From Hyphococcus sp. (GTDB lineage: Bacteria; Pseudomonadota; Alphaproteobacteria; Caulobacterales; Parvularculaceae), in assembly GCA_028289605.1 (NCBI GenBank), contig JANQON010000006.1, forward strand, positions 248,001 to 312,000: DNA of 64,000 nucleotides, written 5' to 3'. A program made the position numbers and the translations under genes. This document shows, piece after piece, positions 35,187 to 44,118 of the stretch. Every line of letters begins with the position of its first letter. Within the stretch, counting starts at the first letter, position 1. Under the pieces are notes generated by a model. It was not told the DNA's origin. It saw only the letters and a list, made by a program, of their open reading frames with translations, and searched no databases.

Positions 35187-36020
35187 CTAAATTCCCTTGA
35201 TCAGACAGTCCTGACCGTTTTCCTTGAGCGTCGCGCAATAGGACTTCGCCGCATCGGCCGACGGAAACGGTCCCACCCGCAAGCGATGATAGACGCCGCG
35301 GTCACCGAGATCGGCGCGCTCCACGTCATAAGTCTTGTCGCCGATAACGCTGCCGAGCCGCGCTTGCATGCGCGACCACTGCGCCATCGCCTCATCGTCG
35401 GACCGAAAGGCGCCGACCTGCACCACATGGCTGCCGGAAAGCGCTGAAGCGGTCGCGCGCGGCGCCGGGTCGCGGGTCGGCGCAGGCCTCGGCGCAGGCG
35501 AGATTGAAGGAACGCTCGCCGGGGTCGGTTCCGTCGCGGCGACGGGCTCCGGCTCGGCGGGCGCCGCATCGTCAAAGACAGAAGCGTCTTCTTCCGCCAG
35601 AGATGCGATCCTGTCCTGCGTCTCGTCCGAAAGGTTCGCCGCCAGCGCGCCGATGGCGTCGTCCGACGTCCGGTCGACCGGTTCTTCCGGACCTTCCGCG
35701 ATCACGTTGACCGGGGCCGGCTCCTCGCCGTCGAAGACATCATAGACTTCCCGGTCCTGCGCCGTCTCTCCGGCGTCCGCCGTTTCGATCTTGATCGGCT
35801 CCGGATCCGCGGCGACGTAGGGGGTTTCGATCCCGGCGCGCTGCTCGCCCTGTTTGATGCCCTTCTGGTAAAAGACATAGGTGGTCGCCGCAAAAGCGCC
35901 GAACATGACAAGACCGATCATGAGAACCGAGAAACCGGACAAGCCGCCTTCGTCTTCGTCGTCGTCGTAACCTTCGTAATCGGTATATTCGTCTTCGTAG
36001 TTTTCGTCAGCCGCCGTCAT
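35187..36020 (-). CDS. SPOR-domain inner-membrane protein
   Basis: 277 aa. A very acidic N-terminus (EYTDYEGYDDDEDEGG), one membrane helix (about 31-52, FSVLMIGLVMFGAFAATTYVF), a long Pro/Ala/Glu-rich periplasmic linker, and a C-terminal SPOR domain (about 198-277, HVVQVGAFRSDDEAMAQWSRM … VYHRLRVGPFPSADAAKSYC). SPOR domains bind glycan strands stripped of peptides at the septum. In related genomes it is usually followed upstream by argS; here the next gene upstream is dgt. Confidence 0.9.
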   Translation of the reverse strand: MTAADENYEDEYTDYEGYDDDEDEGGLSGFSVLMIGLVMFGAFAATTYVFYQKGIKQGEQRAGIETPYVAADPEPIKIETADAGETAQDREVYDVFDGEEPAPVNVIAEGPEEPVDRTSDDAIGALAANLSDETQDRIASLAEEDASVFDDAAPAEPEPVAATEPTPASVPSISPAPRPAPTRDPAPRATASALSGSHVVQVGAFRSDDEAMAQWSRMQARLGSVIGDKTYDVERADLGDRGVYHRLRVGPFPSADAAKSYCATLKENGQDCLIKGI

Positions 36021-36155
36021 GTCGTCACCATTAAGCTGTTCTCTTCAATATGCGCCGTCGTCGGTCTCGCCCAAGACCGTCAGCGCAACCATCATTATCC
36101 CCGCCGAATCAAACTCGTCGTGCATTTTACCACCGGACCGCTCAGATCTAGAGAG

Positions 36156-37346
36156 CTACTCCTGAATTTCGACGCCAAAGAGGCGGCGATACTCGCGCAT
36201 GGCGTAACGATCCGTCATCCCGGCGATGTAGTCGCAAACCACTCTGGCGAGCCCCGCCTCGTCCTTGCCCTCATAGCGCTCGCGCCACTCCGGGGGCAAG
36301 GTCTCAGGCTCCGAAAAGAACAATTCAAACAAAGATTTAACGATCCGTTTGGCCTGACTGCGGGCGCGATTCACCTTGAAATGGCGGTACATGTTCTGTT
36401 GCAGGAATTCGCGCAATCCCGAAAGCTCGCGGTTGACGTCGGGCGAGAATGCGCACGCCGCCTCGTCCCGTCGCCGCACCGCGTCCGCATCCTGTGGAGA
36501 AAAAACCGCGAGCCGCCGCCGGGTTTCCTCCAACACGTCGACGACCATGGTCCCGATCAGGTCGGAAACCGCCTCGGCGATTAAAATGTCGTCCGGCGCG
36601 TTCGGATACCGCGTTTCCGCGCGCGCGAGCGCCGGCCCGATCAGAGGCTGCTCGCGTGCGTCGTCGAATGTGAAAAGCCCCGCGCGCAATCCGTCGTCTA
36701 CGTCATGATTGTTGTAGGCGATGTCGTCGGCGATGGCGGCGACCTGGGCCTCCAGCGAGGGGAACGTATCGAGCCACAAATCGTGGCCAGCCGCATATTC
36801 CGTGATCGCCGCCGGCAGGCGCCCCTGATCGCGCGCATTGGGGCCGATCAACGGGCCGTTGTGCTTGACGACGCCTTCCAGGGTTTCCCAGGTGAGGTTG
36901 AGCCCGTCATATTCCGCGCGCCGGCGTTCCAGTTTGGTCAGAATGCGGAGGGTCTGCGCGTTGTGGTCAAACCCGTTATAGGGCGCCATGCACTCCTGCA
37001 GTACATCCTCGCCGGTGTGTCCGAAGGGGGGATGGCCGAGATCATGCGCGAGGGCGAGGCATTCGGCGAGGTCCTCGTCGAGTTGCAGCGACCGCGCAAG
37101 CGTGCGCGCAATCTGGGCGACCTCCAGCGAATGGGTCAGCCGCGTCCTGTAATGGTCTCCTTCGTGCGAAATAAAGACCTGCGTCTTGTGCTTCAAACGG
37201 CGAAACGCGACCGCGTGGATCACGCGGTCCCGGTCACGTTGAAAAGGCGTGCGCGACGCACTCTCCTTTTCCGGCCACAGCCGGCCGCGCGATTCATGGG
37301 CCCGCGCAGCATAGGGCGCGAGCGGCGCTGGAAACGCGATCGTCAT
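36156..37346 (-). CDS. dgt: Deoxyguanosinetriphosphate triphosphohydrolase-like protein
   Basis: 396 aa. HD-domain phosphohydrolase: RLTHSLEVAQIARTLARSL supplies the first His, LALAHDLGHPPFGHTGE the HD pair, and DIAYNNHDVDDGLRAG the last Asp. ESASRTPFQRDRDRVIHAVAFRRLKHKTQVF is the family N-terminal signature (residues about 27-57). The short type is often annotated dGTPase-like; true substrate range (dNTPs in general) is not fixed by sequence. Divergent from erpA. Confidence 0.93.
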   Translation of the reverse strand: MTIAFPAPLAPYAARAHESRGRLWPEKESASRTPFQRDRDRVIHAVAFRRLKHKTQVFISHEGDHYRTRLTHSLEVAQIARTLARSLQLDEDLAECLALAHDLGHPPFGHTGEDVLQECMAPYNGFDHNAQTLRILTKLERRRAEYDGLNLTWETLEGVVKHNGPLIGPNARDQGRLPAAITEYAAGHDLWLDTFPSLEAQVAAIADDIAYNNHDVDDGLRAGLFTFDDAREQPLIGPALARAETRYPNAPDDILIAEAVSDLIGTMVVDVLEETRRRLAVFSPQDADAVRRRDEAACAFSPDVNRELSGLREFLQQNMYRHFKVNRARSQAKRIVKSLFELFFSEPETLPPEWRERYEGKDEAGLARVVCDYIAGMTDRYAMREYRRLFGVEIQE

Positions 37347-37684
37347 GAAAAACCGCCGCTTATCGCCATGTCCTCGCCAAGAGCCTCCATTCCTCGCACC
37401 GGCCCCCGCCGGCGTCGATTATCGGGCGATTCTCGCCCCGTCGCCGGCCGCACCGGGCCGGCGGAGAGCATTATACGGCCATTCCGAAAGACGTTCATAA
37501 CTACGCACCAAATATAGGTTTTCTTTAAGAATACCGCCCCTAGGTTGTCGCCGCAGTCCGGAATTCGCGCAAGGTTAACGGCCTCGCAGACGCCGGCGCG
37601 CGGAGGCTGCTTCAGCGGCGCCCCTCTTCAAAAACAGCGGAGAAGCGCCTAGATACGCCTTTGGTCAAGGAGAAAGCCGACGCC
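37347..37684. other. Intergenic region between divergent dgt and erpA
   Basis: 338 bases without a convincing gene. The dgt-proximal part is GC-rich with small CCGGC-type palindromes. The middle (about 37500-37545) is AT-richer (ATAGGTTTTCTTTAAGAATA) and is the likely promoter area for one or both genes. AAGGAG at 37667 precedes the erpA start. No riboswitch, tRNA or known operator was recognised. Confidence 0.5.
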
Positions 37685-38026
37685 ATGTCTGTCGCCGAGC
37701 AAAACGCCGTCGCCGTGTCTGAAAGGGCGGCCAAACGCATCGCGGCCATCCTGTCAAAGGAGCCCGACGGGGCCATGTTGCGCGTCTCGGTCGAAGGCGG
37801 CGGGTGCTCCGGATTTCAGTATAAATTCGACATCGTCACCGACCGCACAGATGATGACCTTGTCCTTGATGCGGACGGGTATGCGGTGCTGGTTGATTCC
37901 ATGTCGGTTGAATACATGGCGGGCTCGGTGATCGATTTTTCCGACGAACTGATCGGCGCGGCGTTCAAAATCGAAAACCCCCAGGCGACCGCCGCCTGCG
38001 GCTGCGGGACAAGCTTTAGCCTCTAA
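37685..38026 (+). CDS. erpA: Iron-sulphur cluster insertion protein ErpA / IscA-type
   Basis: 113 aa from the ATG at 37685. A-type carrier with the three cluster-binding cysteines: Cys41 (GGGCSGFQY), Cys105 and Cys107 (ACGCGTSF). Delivers Fe-S clusters to apo-proteins. The divergent position next to dgt is the standard alphaproteobacterial one and favours ErpA over IscA/SufA. No IscR-like operator could be recognised. Confidence 0.93.
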   Translation: MSVAEQNAVAVSERAAKRIAAILSKEPDGAMLRVSVEGGGCSGFQYKFDIVTDRTDDDLVLDADGYAVLVDSMSVEYMAGSVIDFSDELIGAAFKIENPQATAACGCGTSFSL

Positions 38027-38051
38027 CGGCTGCGCGACTGCACTGCGCCGC

Positions 38052-39272
38052 TCACCGGAAAATCTCAACCAGACTTAGAACGGCGAACGCCGAGGCGCTC
38101 GCGGCGCCGAGATACGGCGTGATGATGGGCGCGCGAAAGCCGTCGGTCGTTTCGCCGCGGCGTTTCAGCCGAATGAGCGCAATATTGACCAGCGCGAAAA
38201 CGACAAGAAGCAGGAACGTGGTGGCGCGCGCCAGCGTCGCCAGGGGCAACGTCAACGCGCCCAGCAAGACGAGGAGTACGACAACCGCCGTTGCGTTGAT
38301 CGGCGTCTGCGTCGACGCGGCGATCTTGCCGAACCATCCGCTGATCCATTGCTGTTTCGATAGCCCGTAAAGCACGCGCGAGGCCATCACCACCTGCACC
38401 AGCGCACCGTTGATCAAGGCGATAATGGCGATCACGCTCATCCAGATCGGCGCCGCGCCGGTGAGACGCGAAAAGATCAGCGCCATGGGCGCGTCGCTTT
38501 CTCGCAGCATGTCGACGGGCGTCGACCGTACGGCCGTCCATGCGACCAGGACGTATATCAGCGTCGCGACGGCGAGCGCGGAGATGATCGCCCGCGGCAA
38601 AGTGCGACGCGGCCGCTTCACCTCTTCGGCCACATTCACCATGTCTTCGAAACCAATAAACGCGTAGAACGACAGCACCGCGCCCGTCAGAACGCCATAG
38701 ACCGCGATGGGCGTTACGGCGACCGGCGGCGTCGCAACCGGTTCGGCGCCGAGGCCTGCGACAATAATGAAGATCAGCGCCAGCGCTTCGATCACCGTGA
38801 CGAGGGCGATCACTTTGAGGGATTCCGAAATCCCCCATGCAGCGACGGCGCCGACAGCGACCGCGATCGCAATGAGACCCAGCGGTCGGGGGAACGTGAT
38901 GATCTCCGACCCATATCCGACGAGCCCCTGAAACATAACGCCGGAAGAGACCACGCCTGACGCGACAATCAGCAGCCCGACCAACAGAGACAGACGCTCG
39001 CTTTTAAAGCCTTTCGAGACATAGATCGCTTCGCCGGCCGACTTCGGGAAACGGGACGAGAGTTCGGCGAAACTCACCGCTGTCAGACTGGCGATCGCTG
39101 CGGCGACGATAAAGGACAACGGCGCCAAAACGCCCGCAACCCCGACGACTTCGCCGATCAGCGCGTATATGCCCGCGCCGAGCATGGTGCCGAGACCGTA
39201 AAGCGTCAGCGCCGGTCCGGAAATGACCCGCCGCAGTCTCGGCTTGCCGACATGTTCGTCAGGATGCGTCAA
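38052..39272 (-). CDS. APC-superfamily amino-acid permease
   Basis: 406 aa, about 12 membrane helices. ISGPALTLYGLGTMLGAGIYALIGEVVG (residues about 18-45) contains the unwound helix-1 GxGIY-type substrate motif. FAELSSRFPKSAGEAIYVSKGF is the second conserved segment, and FYAFIGFEDMVNVAEEVKRPRRTLPRAI the third. It lies at the inner membrane; substrate not predictable. Shorter than many APC members because the C-terminal helices 13-14 are absent. Confidence 0.9.
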   Translation of the reverse strand: MTHPDEHVGKPRLRRVISGPALTLYGLGTMLGAGIYALIGEVVGVAGVLAPLSFIVAAAIASLTAVSFAELSSRFPKSAGEAIYVSKGFKSERLSLLVGLLIVASGVVSSGVMFQGLVGYGSEIITFPRPLGLIAIAVAVGAVAAWGISESLKVIALVTVIEALALIFIIVAGLGAEPVATPPVAVTPIAVYGVLTGAVLSFYAFIGFEDMVNVAEEVKRPRRTLPRAIISALAVATLIYVLVAWTAVRSTPVDMLRESDAPMALIFSRLTGAAPIWMSVIAIIALINGALVQVVMASRVLYGLSKQQWISGWFGKIAASTQTPINATAVVVLLVLLGALTLPLATLARATTFLLLVVFALVNIALIRLKRRGETTDGFRAPIITPYLGAASASAFAVLSLVEIFR

Positions 39273-39306
39273 TGCGTGTCAGGCGCGGTATGGATTCGGT
39301 TTGCGG

Positions 39307-39951
39307 TCATTGCAGATCCGTTACTACGCCGCTCCTTTCGTCCGCCAGCTGTCTTCCGGTCTTCCAGACGTCCTTGCCGACCCATTCGCGCTCGAGCCAG
39401 CGACGCCATTCCGGGTTCATGGGCGAGTTCTCAAAATACCGGTCAAAGAACCGGTCAGCAACGAACCGGCGTTCAAACGCAGGACCGCCGCCGCGCTCCC
39501 CGGTGTAGACGTCATAGGCAGCCGGCTCATGAAACATAAATCGCGCATCCGGCGAAGCGACCCGCGTGTCGCCTTTCAGGTAAATCGGCACGCACATGGA
39601 CAGGCAAAAGGCGCCCGGGCCGACCCGCGTCTCAAGGTCGTGGGTGCGCTTGATGCGGTCCATGAATTGAACGACGCGCTTGCCTTCCGCCACGGTTCCG
39701 CCGGGCGAATTGAGCTCCACGACAAAGATCGAGACATCGTCGCGCCACGTTGCATAGGCCTCCTCAAAACGCCGGGCCATGGGGGCGCCGACAGGGCTTG
39801 ACCAGGACAGCACCACCGCATCGCGGTATGGATCGGCGCGCACGGTCAGCCGGCCCTGATCGGCGGTGTACCGCCGCTCATTGGCGTTCAGCATAAAAGC
39901 GGCGACGGCGAGCAGCGCGACAATGATGAAAGGCGTGTAGCGCCAGTTCAT
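39307..39951 (-). CDS. COG3904-type periplasmic ClpP/SppA-like protein
   Basis: 214 aa from the ATG at 39951 (GGAGAAATC before it). N-terminal membrane anchor or uncleaved signal (residues 6-22). The crotonase/ClpP-like fold shows VVELNSPGGTVAEG (78-90, oxyanion loop), GPGAFCLSMCVPIYLKGD with Ser118 at the position of a ClpP nucleophile but in a CLSMC pair of cysteines, and FMFHEP with His141. Proteolysis has not been shown for this family as far as I know. The far end is basic-aromatic. Confidence 0.75.
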   Translation of the reverse strand: MNWRYTPFIIVALLAVAAFMLNANERRYTADQGRLTVRADPYRDAVVLSWSSPVGAPMARRFEEAYATWRDDVSIFVVELNSPGGTVAEGKRVVQFMDRIKRTHDLETRVGPGAFCLSMCVPIYLKGDTRVASPDARFMFHEPAAYDVYTGERGGGPAFERRFVADRFFDRYFENSPMNPEWRRWLEREWVGKDVWKTGRQLADERSGVVTDLQ

Positions 39952-40024
39952 GATTTCTCCATTCACACAACCTTGCGGCGATCGGCGATTGACGCTCGCC
40001 GCCGCAACGCGCGATATCACGTCG

Positions 40025-40504
40025 ATGCGCCCTGTCTCAACCCGCCAGACGATCCTTGTCCGCGCCCCGCAGAAACGGGTGTTCGCCGCGGCCGCGGGCA
40101 TTCATGGACGCGACCTCGCCAAGGCGACGGCGTTCCTGCCGGGCATCGAAGAATCGCACGGCGAAACAGGCCCATGGTCGACCGTCGGCCAGCAGCGCCT
40201 GCATGTTCTTTCGGACGGAACATCCGTACACGAAGAGCTTACCGCCTTCGCCGACGGGGAATACTACGCCTATCGCATTACCGGCTTCGAAGGATTTTTC
40301 GGCATGCTGGCGACTGAAGGGCAAGGCGTATGGCGCTTTGACTGGCGCGGGCCGGAGCAGACGGAGATCGCCTGGTCCTACGATTTTACGCCTTCCGGCG
40401 CCATGGCGAGGGTGGTCCTGGCGCTATTTGTCAAATGGCTTTGGGCTGGGTATCTCATGGCGGGCCTGAAACGCGTTAAGCAACAAGCGGAGGAGCGCTC
40501 TTGA
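40025..40504 (+). CDS. SRPBCC-superfamily protein
   Basis: 159 aa from the ATG at 40025; a start at 39950 would overlap the divergent neighbour. TRQTILVRAPQKRVFAAAAGIHG begins the START-like helix-grip fold, ending in a long C-terminal helix with a hydrophobic stretch (VVLALFVKWLWAGYLMAGLKRV). Polyketide-cyclase/lipid-binding-type proteins share this layout; ligand unknown. The next gene starts at a TTG inside its stop codon. Confidence 0.75.
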   Translation: MRPVSTRQTILVRAPQKRVFAAAAGIHGRDLAKATAFLPGIEESHGETGPWSTVGQQRLHVLSDGTSVHEELTAFADGEYYAYRITGFEGFFGMLATEGQGVWRFDWRGPEQTEIAWSYDFTPSGAMARVVLALFVKWLWAGYLMAGLKRVKQQAEERS

Positions 40505-40890
40505 ACGCTCGTGAAGACCGCAACGTGATCGACGTCGCGCCTGTGCTGCTCGTCAACGACATTCATCGCGCGGTGTCATTCTACACCGAGAAACTCGGAT
40601 TTACCGTCAACGAACTTCATGGCGAGCCGCCCTCATTCGCCATGGCGATGTCGAACGATAAAACAATCATGTTGAAACAGTCGGCAGGCGGACCGCGAGA
40701 AAACGCCGCGTCGCTCTCCGGCGTGTGGGACGTCTATCTCTGGGTGCGCGACATAGACGCCGTAGCGGAGACGTTGCGATCGGCCGGCGTCGCTATTCAC
40801 CGCGGCCCGGAAAAGACCCCCTATGGCTGCACCGAGATCGAAATCAAAGATCCCGACGGTCATCTCATCGCATTTGGATTCTGTCCGTAA
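40501..40890 (+). CDS. VOC-family protein (bleomycin-resistance-like)
   Basis: 129 aa from a TTG at 40501 that overlaps the previous stop (TTGA) and has AGGAG five bases upstream. APVLLVNDIHRAVSFYTEKLGFTV is the first module. WDVYLWVRDIDAVAETLRSAGVAI and TEIEIKDPDGHLIAFGFCP form the second, including the metal-binding Glu. Substrate not identifiable. Confidence 0.85.
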   Translation: MNAREDRNVIDVAPVLLVNDIHRAVSFYTEKLGFTVNELHGEPPSFAMAMSNDKTIMLKQSAGGPRENAASLSGVWDVYLWVRDIDAVAETLRSAGVAIHRGPEKTPYGCTEIEIKDPDGHLIAFGFCP

Positions 40891-40907
40891 CGTAGGGTCC
40901 CGATTTT

Positions 40908-41531
40908 ATGGTCGACATAAATGTCTCCTGCAGCTGCGGCGCGCTCAAAGGCGTATTGCGCGACGCCAGCGCAAAAAACGGAACACGCATGACATGCTAC
41001 TGTCGGGACTGCCAGGCCTTCGCTGAATTCCTGGGCAAAAGCGAGGCCGTGCTCGACGCGCAAGGCGGTACGGATATCTATCAGACCACGCCGTCGCGTT
41101 TCGACATTGTCGACGGCGCCGATAGGCTTGCATGCGTCGGCGTGACCGACAAAGGAACGCTGCGTTGGTACGCATCCTGTTGCAACACGCCGATCGGCAA
41201 TACAGCGAAGTCGAGAGCGCTGCCGTTCGTCGGCTTCGTTACGCTGGGATTCGCCGATACTTCCGAAGCGTCGATCGGTCCGTCCAGAGGCGCCGTTTTC
41301 GCCGGCGGCGCCCGCGGGACCGCTCCGGCCGGCGCCAGGGTCAACATTCCCGGGCTGGCGGTCAAAGTGCTGGGGCGAACTCTGAAAGCCAAACTCACCG
41401 GCGCTGAGAAGCACAATCCGTTTTTCGCCGATGACGGCGCTCCCGTCTCGGCGCTGCGCACTTTGACGACGGAAGAACGCGCCGATATCGATGGCCGCCT
41501 TGACGCCCGTTTCCCCGGAGAAACCTCTTGA
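40908..41531 (+). CDS. DUF6151/GFA-like zinc-site protein
   Basis: 207 aa. CSCGALKGVL (about 8-17) and MTCYCRDCQAF (about 28-38) form a CxC…CxxC zinc-binding pattern as in glutathione-dependent formaldehyde-activating-like proteins. CCNTPIGNTAKS supplies further cysteines. The longer C-terminal half (VTLGFADTSEASIGPSRGAVF) is what separates the DUF6151 type from short GFA proteins. No function known. Its stop overlaps the TTG start of the exonuclease III gene. Confidence 0.7.
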   Translation: MVDINVSCSCGALKGVLRDASAKNGTRMTCYCRDCQAFAEFLGKSEAVLDAQGGTDIYQTTPSRFDIVDGADRLACVGVTDKGTLRWYASCCNTPIGNTAKSRALPFVGFVTLGFADTSEASIGPSRGAVFAGGARGTAPAGARVNIPGLAVKVLGRTLKAKLTGAEKHNPFFADDGAPVSALRTLTTEERADIDGRLDARFPGETS

Positions 41532-42310
41532 AAATCGCCACCTTCAATGTGAACTCGATCAACGCCAGACTGCCGCGCATTCTGGAATGGTTTGACGCAA
41601 GCGCGCCCGATGTCGCCGTCTTGCAGGAAATCAAATGCATCGACGAGAAATTCCCCGCGCTCGAATTCGAGGATCGCGGCTACAATGTCGCCGTGCACGG
41701 CCAAAAGACCTATAACGGCGTCGCCCTTCTCTCCAAGCACCCGATCGAAGACGTCGTCCGGGGACTTCCCGGCGACAAAACCGACGAACAAGCCCGCTAT
41801 ATCGAGGCGCTGGTAACGCCCGATGCAGCCGCGCCCGTTCGCGTCGGCGGTCTCTACCTGCCGAACGGCAACCCGGCGCCGGGTCCGAAATACGACTACA
41901 AGCTCAAATGGATGGCGCGATTGAAAAAGCGCGCTGCAAAGCTGTTGGAAAACGAAGAGGCCTTTGTGCTTGCGGGCGACTACAACGTCATTCCGCAGGC
42001 TGAAGACACCCATGACCCCAAAGCGTGGTGGGGCGATGCGCTCTATCGCGAAGAAACCCTCGCCGCTTTTCGCGAAATCGCCAATCTGGGCCTCACCGAC
42101 GCCTTACGTCAGCACGATCCGATCGGCGTTCACTATACGTTTTGGGATTATCAGCGCGGCGCCTGGGAGAAGGATCACGGGATCCGCATCGATCATCTCC
42201 TCCTCAGTCCGCAGGCGGCGGACCGTTTCCGCAACACCGGCGTCGATCGGCGCGAGCGGGGCAAGGAAAAACCGTCCGATCATGTTCCGGTATGGGTGGA
42301 GCTGGCGTAG
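41528..42310 (+). CDS. xth: Exodeoxyribonuclease III
   Basis: 260 aa from a TTG at 41528 (TTGA overlap with the previous gene). Endonuclease/exonuclease/phosphatase fold: MKIATFNVNSINARLP, VAVLQEIKCIDEKFP (catalytic Glu), TYNGVALLSK, GGLYLPNGNP, GDYNVIPQAEDTHD (Asp/Asn) and RIDHLLLSPQ…PSDHVPVWVEL (Asp-His). Repairs abasic sites in DNA. Converges with the hydrolase gene at 42332; no terminator visible in 21 bases. Confidence 0.96.
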   Translation: MKIATFNVNSINARLPRILEWFDASAPDVAVLQEIKCIDEKFPALEFEDRGYNVAVHGQKTYNGVALLSKHPIEDVVRGLPGDKTDEQARYIEALVTPDAAAPVRVGGLYLPNGNPAPGPKYDYKLKWMARLKKRAAKLLENEEAFVLAGDYNVIPQAEDTHDPKAWWGDALYREETLAAFREIANLGLTDALRQHDPIGVHYTFWDYQRGAWEKDHGIRIDHLLLSPQAADRFRNTGVDRRERGKEKPSDHVPVWVELA

Positions 42311-42331
42311 CGCCGCCCCACCCGTTTCTTG

Positions 42332-43339
42332 CTATCCAACTTCGCGGTCAAGGAAGTCGAGGATTTCCTCCGCGATCATCTCGCCGTGGCTTTCCAGTAC
42401 GAAATGGCCGCCGTCAAGCAGATGGAATTCCACATCGTCGAGATCGCGGGTGTAGGGATGCGCGCCCGCTTCTGGAAATATGTGATCGTTCTTGCCCCAA
42501 ACGACCAACGCCGGCGGCTGGTGTTTGCGGAACAGCCTCTGCCATCCGGCATATTCATCGACATTGGTGCGATAATCAAAAAAGAGATCGAGCTGAATCT
42601 CCTTGTTGCCGGGACGGTCAAGCAAGTATTGATCCGTATGCCATGTATCGGGACTGATTAGCGCCGGATCAGGCTGGCCGTGTACGTATTGCCACTTTGT
42701 CCCCTCAAGCTCGAGGAACCCTCGCAGCGCGTCGCGTTCGCTATCGCCGCCGCTCTCCCAATAGGCTCTGATCGGATCCCAGAATTCCCGCAACCCTTCC
42801 TCATAGGCGTTGCCGTTCTGAATGATAAAGGCGTCGACGCGCTCCGGATTTCCAGCGAACACGCGATAGCCAATCGGCGCGCCGTAGTCCATGAGATAGA
42901 CGGAGAACGTCTTGACCCCCTTTGCGTCTACAAACTGTTCAATGATGTCGGCGTAATTAGCGAACGTGTAGTCGAAGTCCGCGCGGGCCGGCATTTCGGA
43001 TGCGCCATATCCTGGATAGTCCGGGGCGAGCACATGATACCGTTCGCTCAGCGCCGGAATGAGATTGCGGAACATCTGCGACGATGTGGGAAACCCGTGG
43101 AGCAACAAAACGGTCGGCCGCGACGGATCGCCGGCTTCTCTGTAAAACACCTCTACGCCGTCGATCTCGATGGTGCGGTGCGCAACAACCCCGGTCGGCG
43201 CGACTGCCTCCACCGTCGCCGGCGCCTGAGAGCGGGCTTCGCCCGCTATGGCGTGCGCGCCGGCCGCGGCGATGATGATCGCCGCCGCGGTTAAACGCAG
43301 GCTATCTTTGAAAGATTTCGATGCTCGTTTCGTGGTCAT
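42332..43339 (-). CDS. Secreted alpha/beta hydrolase with Asp nucleophile (haloalkane dehalogenase/epoxide hydrolase-like)
   Basis: 335 aa from the ATG at 43339 (AGGAGAGACATC before it). Signal peptide of about 35 residues (LRLTAAAIIIAAAGAHAIAG). LLLHGFPTSSQMF (oxyanion loop), nucleophile elbow YLMDYGAPIGYRV with Asp151 in place of Ser, ALVVWGKNDHIFP, and GGHFVLESH with the catalytic His. The Trp after the nucleophile typical of dehalogenases is Tyr here, so an epoxide-hydrolase-like reaction is as likely. A palindromic operator sits 19 bases upstream, and the same motif lies before the TetR gene next door. Confidence 0.88.
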   Translation of the reverse strand: MTTKRASKSFKDSLRLTAAAIIIAAAGAHAIAGEARSQAPATVEAVAPTGVVAHRTIEIDGVEVFYREAGDPSRPTVLLLHGFPTSSQMFRNLIPALSERYHVLAPDYPGYGASEMPARADFDYTFANYADIIEQFVDAKGVKTFSVYLMDYGAPIGYRVFAGNPERVDAFIIQNGNAYEEGLREFWDPIRAYWESGGDSERDALRGFLELEGTKWQYVHGQPDPALISPDTWHTDQYLLDRPGNKEIQLDLFFDYRTNVDEYAGWQRLFRKHQPPALVVWGKNDHIFPEAGAHPYTRDLDDVEFHLLDGGHFVLESHGEMIAEEILDFLDREVG

Positions 43340-43357
43340 GATGTCTCTCCTATGTGT

Positions 43358-43377
43358 TGTACCGAACGATCGGTACA
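43358..43377. promoter_or_regulatory. TetR-type operator 1 (hydrolase promoter)
   Basis: Inverted repeat TGTACCGA-N4-TCGGTACA, arms perfect over 8 bases, 19 bases upstream of the hydrolase start codon. The same left arm and spacing recur at 44119-44138. Confidence 0.8.
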
Positions 43378-43543
43378 TTACGACTTAAACAGACTGAAAC
43401 AAGGCGCCCCGCCGTCACATAAGCGTGATGGCCCGCGGAGACGGCCCAATAGCGAAACAGCGGCGCGGCGACCGCGCACCGTCCGGCGCGCTGAACTCGA
43501 GAAATTCAGGCCCCGCCGCAGCTTGGTGCTTGCGGCGGTCCCC

Positions 43544-44104
43544 TCACCTATCAGTCAAGACGCCCGGCAATCGGGCCAGTGCGCGCTGAAACGGAGCGAC
43601 GCTACCTTGCGCGCGGGAGACGACCAGAGCGCCTTCGATTTCGACAATGGCGTGTTCGGCTTTCAATCGCGCTTCCTTAGGCGAAAAGCCGGCGTCGCGC
43701 GCAACGGCGCAGAAGGCGTCTTCAAGGCCGGCGGCCATGTCCTTGGCCGCGCCGGGCGCTGCTTCGCCCGCCTCGCCGAACGCAAACAGGTTGACGAGGC
43801 AATTGGCGCGTCCGCCTTCATAGAATTTTGCGATGCCCCCGGCGGCGGCTTTAACGCGCATTGCAGGATCGCCAGGCGCACGCAACGGACCGATGACCAA
43901 TTCGCTTGCACGTTCGCTCACCCGTTCAACCGCGGCTTGCGCCATATCGTCCTTGCCGTTGGGAAAATAGTGATAAAGACTCGAGCGACCGAGGCCGCTC
44001 GCTTCCGACAATCTGCTTAGACTCGCGCCGTCAAACCCGAATTCACGAAAGACATCCGTAATCGCGTCGATGGCTTCATCCTTAGACGATTTTGCGGCCG
44101 GCAT
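43544..44104 (-). CDS. TetR/AcrR-family transcriptional regulator
   Basis: 186 aa from the ATG at 44104. The N-terminal helix-turn-helix is FGFDGASLSRLSEASGLGRSSLYHYFPNGKDDM (residues about 21-53). The C-terminal effector domain ends EGALVVSRAQGSVAPFQRALARLPGVL, typical of the LmrA/YxaF-like subgroup. Followed 205 bases later on the same strand by the hydrolase; that gap (43340-43543) contains operator 1 and nothing else clear. Probably represses itself and the hydrolase. Confidence 0.93.
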   Translation of the reverse strand: MPAAKSSKDEAIDAITDVFREFGFDGASLSRLSEASGLGRSSLYHYFPNGKDDMAQAAVERVSERASELVIGPLRAPGDPAMRVKAAAGGIAKFYEGGRANCLVNLFAFGEAGEAAPGAAKDMAAGLEDAFCAVARDAGFSPKEARLKAEHAIVEIEGALVVSRAQGSVAPFQRALARLPGVLTDR

Positions 44105-44118
44105 GCCGTGCTCCTGGT

